Assembly (NCBI GenBank): GCA_017527825.1
Contig: JAFXPO010000032.1
Span: forward strand, 1 to 64,000
DNA length: 64,000 bases
From: Oscillospiraceae bacterium
GTDB lineage: Bacteria > Bacillota > Clostridia > Oscillospirales > Oscillospiraceae
Reading direction: 5' to 3'
Both the position numbers and the translations under genes were made by a program. Below are positions 1 to 9,200 of this stretch, piece after piece (the first letter of the stretch is position 1; each line of letters begins with the position of its first letter). The notes under the pieces are model-generated. The model was not told where the DNA came from. It worked only from the letters and a program-made list of their open reading frames with translations, and did no database searches.

Positions 1-285
1 GGCGGCGGCGGCGCGGGCGGCGCGGCGCGTGCGATCGGCGGCGGCGGTGGCGCCGGCGGCGGTGGCGGCGCAGGCGGAGGCGGCGCCAACTCCGCCCGCA
101 AGAGCAATAGCGGCTACAGCTGGTCTGAGGTGGCGTCCGGCGGCGCGGGCGGCAAGGGCGGCAGCGCGGGCTCCGCGGGTTCCGCAGGCACCGGCGGCAG
201 CGTCGGCACCGGCGACCGGTACGGCACCGGCGGCAGCGGCGGAAACGGCGGCAGCGGCGGCTATCAGGGCGGCAGCGGCGCTGGT
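1..285 (+). repeat. Gly-rich low-complexity coding repeat
   Basis: GGC-dominated DNA encoding runs such as GGGGAGG and GGSGGNGGSGG, part of the giant surface protein. It resembles a flexible or polyglycine-type fibre segment. Such DNA is prone to slippage and assembly error, and the window starts inside it. Confidence 0.8.
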
Positions 286-3200
286 TACATCGCCGGAACC
301 GCGACGCTCAACGGCGTCGCGGGCAGCAGCACCGTGAGCAGGGACTATACCTACTCAGTGCGGTTCCTTGTCCCCGCGCACGGCGCGAATGAAAACGAAA
401 CGCTCAATGCCGCCGCTTACACTGCGGACAGCAGCATGAGCACGACCTATCCGCTGGGTACCGGCGCAACCCTGACCATGCCCGACTACAGCAAGGCGGG
501 CTATGAGTTCATGGGCTGGCAGGTGAAGCAGTACGGCATTGAGATGAGCGGCGCTTCCTGCGAGGCTCTTGTCAGCGGGGAGGCGCGGATTTACCGCCCC
601 GGTGAGCAGGTGACGGTTTCAGCGAACACGGCGGGCGATATCACGCTCTGCGCGGTGCTGCGCCGGACGGTCGGCGTCACCCACAGCGGCGCCGCGTCCG
701 GCAGGGTTACCGGCGCGCTGGCGGAAACCACTTATTATACTTACGAGATCAAGGGAACGCTGGACGGCAGCCCCGTCGATCTGGGTGTGCTGACGCTGAC
801 GGCGCAGGGCGAGTCCCATGACCTCACAGCAAATGAAAGCGACAAGGTATATACCTTAACAATCCCCACGAACACGGAGTTTTCCGTCAGCAGCGCACGG
901 TATCCCTTTGGCGAAACCGCCAGGGTCAGCGCGCACTCGGCGACGAACGCCGACGCAGCGGAATTCGCGTTCCAGAGCATGGAAGTCAACGTTTCGGGCT
1001 ATGTCCCCGCGTCGGTGGCGCTGCATGGGGAGAACCCTCCCGCGCTGACGCCGGTTCGGGTAAGCGACGGGGTATCCACCTATCGGTCGATCCGCGCGGC
1101 GCTCCCGGATGCCGGGGAGTACCCCATCGTCATCGACGGTCAGACGGTCGCGGGGAAGATCGCCCGGTACGGCGTACCGGCGGAAATCAGCTATGAGACC
1201 GTTTCGATCAGAATGATCGGCAACGCGCAGGCGGGCATGGTCGAGCTGCGCGGCGGCGACCGCTCTGTCCTGATGGTCAGGGATTCGGACGATGCGCGCG
1301 TGTGGAGCGCCACGCAGCTTCAGGACGCTGACACCGAGTACAGCCTCTATGTCGACGGCGTGCGCTTGGACAATACGGTGAAGTTCGTGGACGGTCCGGT
1401 GACGCTGAATCAGGCAATGTACCGGCTGACGGTCAGAACCACGCTGGACGGCGTACCTGCGGACGTGGGCGTGATTTCTTTCGAAGGCGCGGACTTCATT
1501 CGCCGCGCGGCGGGTGAGTACACGGTTTTCAGCACCACGTCCCGCTCCTTCCCGGTTACGGTGAACGGCAGGTATGTGGGACGCGTCACCGCGGAGGATA
1601 CGGAAAAGACCTTCGCGTTCTGCACCGTCTCCTACAGCGACGGAACGAATTTGCTGGCAGGCAGGGGCGACTGCTGCCTCGCGGGCAGCACCGTCCCTGT
1701 GGCGGACGTTTCCGGCGTGATCTGCGCGGACGGGTACTATGCGGCAGGCTGGAAGCTGGACGATCAGCCCTTCGCTGTCGGCACGGAGCTGACGGTCAAC
1801 CACGCGATCACCCTGACCCCGGATTTGCACGCCAACAGCGAGGCTCAGGCGAAGTGGACGATGGGCGGCGTGGACCGTTACGGCACGCTGGACGAGGCGC
1901 TGGACGCCGCGGAGGACGCCGGCGACGCACCGTGCGTCAGGATCGAGTTGCAGCGTGACGCCGAGATCGGCGCGGCGAGAAGAATCTCGAAGAACACGAC
2001 GGTGCGGATTCCACAGGGCAAAACGCTCACCGTTGACGGCGGTGTGGAGAACGACGGCGTCATTCAGAACGACGGCGTGCTGGACATCAGGGGCGTACTG
2101 GAAAACGATGAGGGCGCGCTGGACAACTTTGGGACGCTGAAGATCGAAAACGACGGCAAGCTCCTCAACGGCGGCGTCATCCGCAACAATGGCGACGTCG
2201 AATTCCCCGATGGCGCTCTGGAAAACACCGGCAGCTTTAACAGCCGCGCCGACGGCGGAGCGCTGACCGTGCCTGAGGTCAGAAACCGGCTCGGCGGCAT
2301 GGCGGACGTCAGGCTGGAGGACGGCAAAATCATCATCCGGCTCAACGCTGACATCGAGCTGGCACAGCCTCTGGTCATTGACGAAAAGGACGTTGTTCTT
2401 GACCTCAACGGCTACACGCTGTCCGGCGCGGACAACGAAACCGCGGTTCAGCTCAGGGATTCCCACCCCGGCGACGCGCTCGAATCGAGCCTGACGGTGG
2501 TCGACACCAGCGGCGGCGGCGCGATCCTCGGCGGTATGGGCGTCAGGAACGATGAGAACCCGAACGGCGACGGCAGGAGCGCCGTGGAGATCGAAAGCGG
2601 CGTAGTGACCGTCCGCGGTCCCGCGAGACTTGAGGGCGGCAACGGCGCGAGAGGACCGGAGGCAGGAAACGGCGGTCCCGGCGCAACGGTCAAGGGTACG
2701 CTGAACGTCGAGAACGGCGCGTCCGTTGTGGGCGGCGGCGGCGGCCAGGGCGGCGACGGCGTGAGGTCCGAAGGCGGCACGGTCAACGATTTCGGCGGCA
2801 GCGGCATTCGCGGCGGCAACGGCGACGATCCCGCCGGTACAAAGAAGGTCTCCGGCGCGTACACCGGTGTGGGCATCGACGCGCGCAGGACGCTGACGGC
2901 GGCGGCATTCAGCTTCGCCCCCGGCTGCGCGCTGTACGACGCGGCGGGTCGGCAGACCGAGGTTCGGTATGGCGATGTTGCCGTCAACGGCAACAATTAT
3001 GTGACGGCAGACCGGATCGTGCTGGCGGATGGCGGTGATGGCGACCTGAATCCCACCATTACATATCACGACGGCACAGTGACCATCACGCCGGTTGAGA
3101 ACTCGACGGTTACCTACACGGTGAACGGCGGGAATCCCGCCGAGGCGACGGTGTATGCCGCGCCGATCACCGGCGTTGAGCCGAATACGCTCATCAAGGC

Positions 3201-6200
3201 GGTCGCGAACGCGGGCGGTCAGGACAGCAACGTTGTGGCGCTGCTGTGCGGTGTCGGGGCGAATGTACCCGGTCACGATGACATCGGCGCGGTCACAGTG
3301 AAGTATGTGAAGCTCGACGACCAGGGCGCTGAGACCGGTGAGCCGCTCGAAAAGGCGGTCGAACCCGGACAGTACGCGATCAAGGTTACGACCACCGGCG
3401 GTCTTGCATACGCGCCCGCGCGGGATTTGGTGATCGGCATGTTCGAGGTCACCAAGGCGGACGCGCCGTTTGAGCTGGGAATGAGCGGTTCTCCCGTCAG
3501 GATCACCGGCACCAAGCCCGACGGCGCGGAGACGCCGACGGTGAGCAGTGACAGTTACTCGGTTGCCATCGTGAGGGGCGAAGGCGTCAACAACGTGACC
3601 GGACTCCTGACGAAGCGTGCGGGCGACACGGTGACGCTGCCCACGCCGACGCTGGAAGCCAATAAGGCTGCCCGATGGACGGTGGTTTCCGGCGACGTCA
3701 CCCTGTCCGGCGGCGGCTTCACCATGCCGGACGGCAATGTGGTGTTGAAGGTGGAGGGCGTCAGCAAGCCCGCTGCGCTCGCGACGCCCGCAATCACGGC
3801 GCAGGGGCTGACGCTCACGACGGGCTATGGTACCGGCTGTCAGGTTTCCGTCACCGCGACGGAACCGGCGGGTCAGACGAACACCTATCAGTGGTACGAC
3901 GCAGAGAACGTTTTGCTCACGGGGGAGACGGACGCCGTCTGTCCCGTCGCGCAGAATCTCAACGCGGGCAGCTACACCTACGCCTGTGAGGTGACCTCCG
4001 CGGCGGCGAACGGACAGTCTGTCAAGGTCAGGGTAAACGTCCCCGTGACGGTGAACGCGCAAAGCGCGGCTGATCCAGACGACCCCTCCGCGCCTGTCAT
4101 CAGCATCGGTCTGGATGGCAAGGCGGTCATTATCTGCGCAACACCCGGCGCAACGATCTATTACACCACCGGTGCGGTGGATTCCGAGCCGGATGACAGT
4201 TCGCAGCTCGACGGCTGGACGCGGTATGCGGGTTCCCCCGTGGAGTTCACAGCCGGAATCCGTGCGGTCGCGCTGAATACCGAGGAGGATGAAGCCAGTC
4301 CGGTCAGCTCCGTTGAGATTACGGCTCCTTCGACGAGCGCGGCGACCGTCGTCGCCACGCCGCAGATTCTGATTGATTCGGACGGCGTCGTGACCATTGA
4401 GGCGGGAGAAGGGGAGACCGTTTACTACACGATCGACGGAAGCGACCCGGCAGCTGCCGCGTATACCGCGGAGTTCCCGCTCAGCGAGACGGCGACGGTG
4501 AAGGCGATTGCGGTCAAGAACGGAGTGTCCAGCGCCGTGGTCGCGAAAGAGTACACCGCGAGCGCGGTTGCAAAGCCCGTCATCAGCATTGCCAAACAGG
4601 CGGACGGCACGGGATTGGTGACGCTCGCGGCGGAGGACGGCGCGAATATCTATTACACCACCAACGATACAGCCGCCAGCATCAACCAGTTATATGCTGC
4701 GCCTTTTACGGTTGATCAATTGACCACGATCAGGGCGGAAGCGGTCAAGTCTTATAAAAGCCCGCTTGCGACGAACGTCTTTGTCCCGGACGAGGTGGTG
4801 AGACTTGACCCCGCGACCGGCGCGATCACGCCGCTCAGACCCGGTTTGGCGCGCATTGAGTTGAACAGACCGGAGGACGTCACCCACAACGGCAACGACG
4901 GTGTGACCGTCACGATGACCGTTGACGACGCGCTCCAGATCAAGGACGTCGTGTACGACGTGATGTACGGCAGCGCGAAGCTCAACATCGCCGGCGCGGT
5001 CAGCAGCGACAATCCGTCCGCCGCGACGGTTTACGACGGCGCGGTCACCCTTGTGGGCGCGGGTACCGCCGCGCTGAAGGACAGCAGTGACGCCGTGGTG
5101 GCGACGGTCAACGTCGCCAGGCGTCCGGTGACCATCCAGCCGCACGACGCGGCGATCACCTTCGGCGAAGCCGCTGCCTTCACCTACACGGCGGAGGGCA
5201 TCGTCGCGGGCGATGATCCGGGCGTGGAAATCGGCGTCACCGATCCGCACGACGTGCTTGCGTGCCGCGCGGAGCCTTACACGCTTGGCGTCACGAATGC
5301 CGACGCCATCAGCAATGACCGGAGATACAGCTTCACCTTTGAAACCGGCGCGTTGACCGTCGCACCCAAGCAGGTCACGGTCAGCGGCATTCAGGTTGGT
5401 GAGAGCGTCTTTGGCGATGACAACGCTCCCGCGGTCGATTTCAGCGGCGTGTCCGTGTTCGATCTGGACGGCAATCCGGTCGCGGTCGGCGTATCGGCGA
5501 AGGACGGCGCGGTATTCGCCTATGGCGGCTCCAACGCCGGTAACCGTCGCGTTTCGCTCAAGAGCGGCGGTGAGTTCCTCTACCGGCTCGACAGCGAAAA
5601 CTATGCTCCCGCGCCGTTCTCCCAGTCCGAGGCGTACGGTACGGTGAAGCCCGCGATATTGACCGCGGTCACGAACGATCGGAAGCCGTACACCGGCGCC
5701 GCGCAGACGCCTGACTTTACGGTGACCCCGGAAGGCGCGACCTATACCCTCGCCATGGGTACGTTCCGGGACGTGAAGTACAGTCAGGACGCCCTGCCCG
5801 ACGACACCAACAGCTACGCTTTCACAGTCTACGGCACCGGCAATTACACCGGCAAGGCGACCGGTTATTTTGAGATCACGCCGGCGAGCATCGCCGACGC
5901 GGTGATCTCCTTCGAGGGCGGAGACCGCCTTGTGTGCAACGGCACGAAGGATCAGGAGATTCAGATCGCCTCGGTCACGCTCAACGACGAGCCGCTGACC
6001 CTCGGCGTCGACTACGAGATCGCGAAGTATGCCGATGACGCCGACGATGCCGCCGTGGGCAAGTACACCACCGTCGCCTACCACGGCGCGACGGCTGACG
6101 AACCGTACACGGTCACCGTCAACGGCATTGGCAGCTACTGCGGTTCCGCCGCGAAAACCTTCACGGTGGGCGAAATGCTGCTTCCCACCGGCGAGAGCGG

Positions 6201-9200
6201 TTTTGACGTTGTGATCGGCGAGGTGGAGCTTCCCTACACCGGAGAGGCGCGGCAGCCCGCCCCCGCCATCAAGGTGGGCGGCGTGACGGTGTCTCCTGAC
6301 CGCTATGCCATCACAAAGATCTATCTTGCGGGCGACAGCGGCAAGGCGAACGTGGACGCCGTCAACGCCGGTACCTACATCGCCGAGTACGATCTGCTGG
6401 ACTACGATGAGAACGGCGCGACGATCGACCAGGCGTTCACGATCACCAGAGCGGACGCTGAACTCAGGATCGTCGGCACCGTCGGCGAGAACGGCGAGAC
6501 AGCCGCGCTGCAAGAGTCCTACGTCTACAGCCCGAACGGTACCGTCACGCTGAAGGCGGCGTATTCCAACTTCGGTCTTGACCCCGACGACGCGCTGGCG
6601 GACAGCGCCGTTACCTTTGCGCTCAAGGAGAGCAGCGACGCGGCGACCGTTTCGCCGAACGGCGTGATCACGCTCCTGAAAGCGGGCGAGTTCACCGTCA
6701 CGGCAAGCGCGCCGGCGACGAAGAACTTCAACGCCGTTTCCGCGGAGGTCACGCTCACCGTCGATCCCATGCCCGGTGAGATCGGCTTGCCCGGCGCGGC
6801 GGAGCCGAACCCGGAGAACCCTGAAGATCCGGGCAACGACCCGACCAAGCTGCACAAGATCTATGAGCCGGTGCTGGACGAGAACGGCGAGCCGGTGCTG
6901 GACGAAAACGAAGAACCCGTCACCACGGTCCGGTACGCCATTGAGCGCACCTACGGCGAGACGCTCACCGTCGGCGACGCGGATACCGCTGACGTGAGGT
7001 ACACGGCGGAAGCCGCGAACATGGGCGCTGTTACCGTCACCTCTTCCGACGAGAGCGTCGCGAGAGTTGACGGCGCGACGGTGACGGCAGTCGGCACGGG
7101 TACCGCGACGCTGTTCCTCACCTTCGGCGCGTCCGATCAGGTCGCGGAGACCACGCAGGAGGTGGAACTGACGGTCGTCAAGAAGACGATCGTCGCGACG
7201 CCTGACACGACCTACACCAAGGTGTACGACAACACCACCGACGTACTGGTGTCGGAGGGCGTCGAGCATCGTTACATTACCGCGCGTCTGGAGTCTGACG
7301 CGCTGGAGAACGGGGATACGCTCACCATCTCCGGCATCGGCGGCACGCTCGCCGACAAGAACGTGGGCGACGAAATCGAGATCACGCTGGATGTGAACAC
7401 GACCCGTTTTGTGCTCAACGGGGAAACGATTCTCGCCGAGCGGATCGAGGAGATTGTCGACGGCGGGGAAGTGACCGGCTACCGAATCACCGACCTCGCC
7501 AACTACGACGTCGTGTTCGAGACGACCGTCACCACCGGCGCGATCACCAAACGCACCGCGTACCTCACCGTCAACACCGCCGACAAGGTCTATGATGGCA
7601 CGACGGACGCCGAGGCTCCTGACCTCAGCGACGACGAGCGCGAGTATGATCCGATCGTCGCGGTGAACGTGGCGGAGGGTGACGAGCTGGCAATCGGCAA
7701 TCTCACCGTGACGCGCGTGTTTGAGAACGCAAACGCCGGCGTCAGAAACGTCCTCATCACGATCAACGGCGAAGCCGTCGCGGACGGCGACGTTGCCGAC
7801 AGCGGCTGCTACAGCTGGACAAGCGGCGAAGCGTCGAATTATAACGTGATCGTCAAGGTTGCGACGGCGACCATTCACGCGAAGCCCATTCCGGTCGCGT
7901 TCACGGCGGAAAACCGTGATTATGCGCCGGGCAGCACCTCGGTCGAGTTCTCGCTGACCGCGCCGGAGGAGAAGAATTCGACAAACGGCGTCATCGCGAT
8001 CGACCCCACGGATGACGCGTGGAGCGATCTGGGCTTCCTGCCCGGCGCGCAGATCACCGGCATTCAGGCAACCGTCGCGGACGACGGCGCCGGCCGCAGA
8101 GCGGTTCAGCTGGTCTTTCTCGGCGAGGACGCGGGGAACTATATCCCCGTCTATGATCCCAGCTTTGTCATCATCAAGAAGGGGGATGAGACCGCCGCCG
8201 CGTTTACGCTCTCGATCAACGGCTGGACGTATGGCGAAGCCCCGAACGCTCCTTCGGTGATGGACGGCACACAGCCGGTCACCGGCACGGTGAAGTACCA
8301 GTATGCCGTCAAAACGCAGGATGAGCATGACGGGGAAACGCTCTGGAGCTATACGGTTCCCACCGACGCGGGCGATTACTGGGTCAAGGCGACCGTCAGC
8401 ACCGAAAACTACGTCACCACGACGCTGTATCAGTCGTTCACCATCGCTCCGGCGGCAGGCGGCATCCTGATGCAGCGGTCGATCGCCATTCCGGCGCGTC
8501 AGGAGGAGGCGCGGAACGGATATGTTGACCTCAGCGACCTTCTGATCGATCCCACGGCGACGCTGACGGTCAAGACCGATCAAACCGCGGATATCCTGTC
8601 CGGCGCGGAGATCGACGGCGCGATCCTGCGCTATACCGTCCGGGAGAACCTCTCCGCCGGGGATACCGGCAAGCTGACCGTCAGCGTTCAGGAGACCGGT
8701 AACTGCGGAGCATACGACATTGAGCTGACCTTCACCGCCGAGGAAGTGACCGCCCCCGACGTCGGAGACGAGCACACCGGCTCCGACCTGATGGAGTACG
8801 AGGTCAGGTACCTGTTTGAGAGCGGCGGCGAGTTCGTGAAGAACGAAGCGCTCTCCGGCAAGCAGTACGCCTACTATGACAGCGTCGTCACCCCGCCTGT
8901 GTGGACGGTTCCCGGCTACATCACGCCCGCAGAGAAGAGCGCGACGATCAAGGGCGGCGACGTCATCACCTACCTGTATCGGATCGAGCGCACCAACGTC
9001 GCGCCGGACTACGCCGGAGGCACCGGTCCCGCCTCTGTGACGTTCCTGTACGGCGAGAGCATCTTTGACAGACTCGCCGCGCTGGAACCGACCCGCACCG
9101 GCTATGAGCTGGCTGGCTGGACGGTCGAAGTGGACGGCGAGCAAGCTGACGCCGGCGCAACGGTCCCCGCGGGTGTAACGGAAATCCGCGTTACCGCAAA

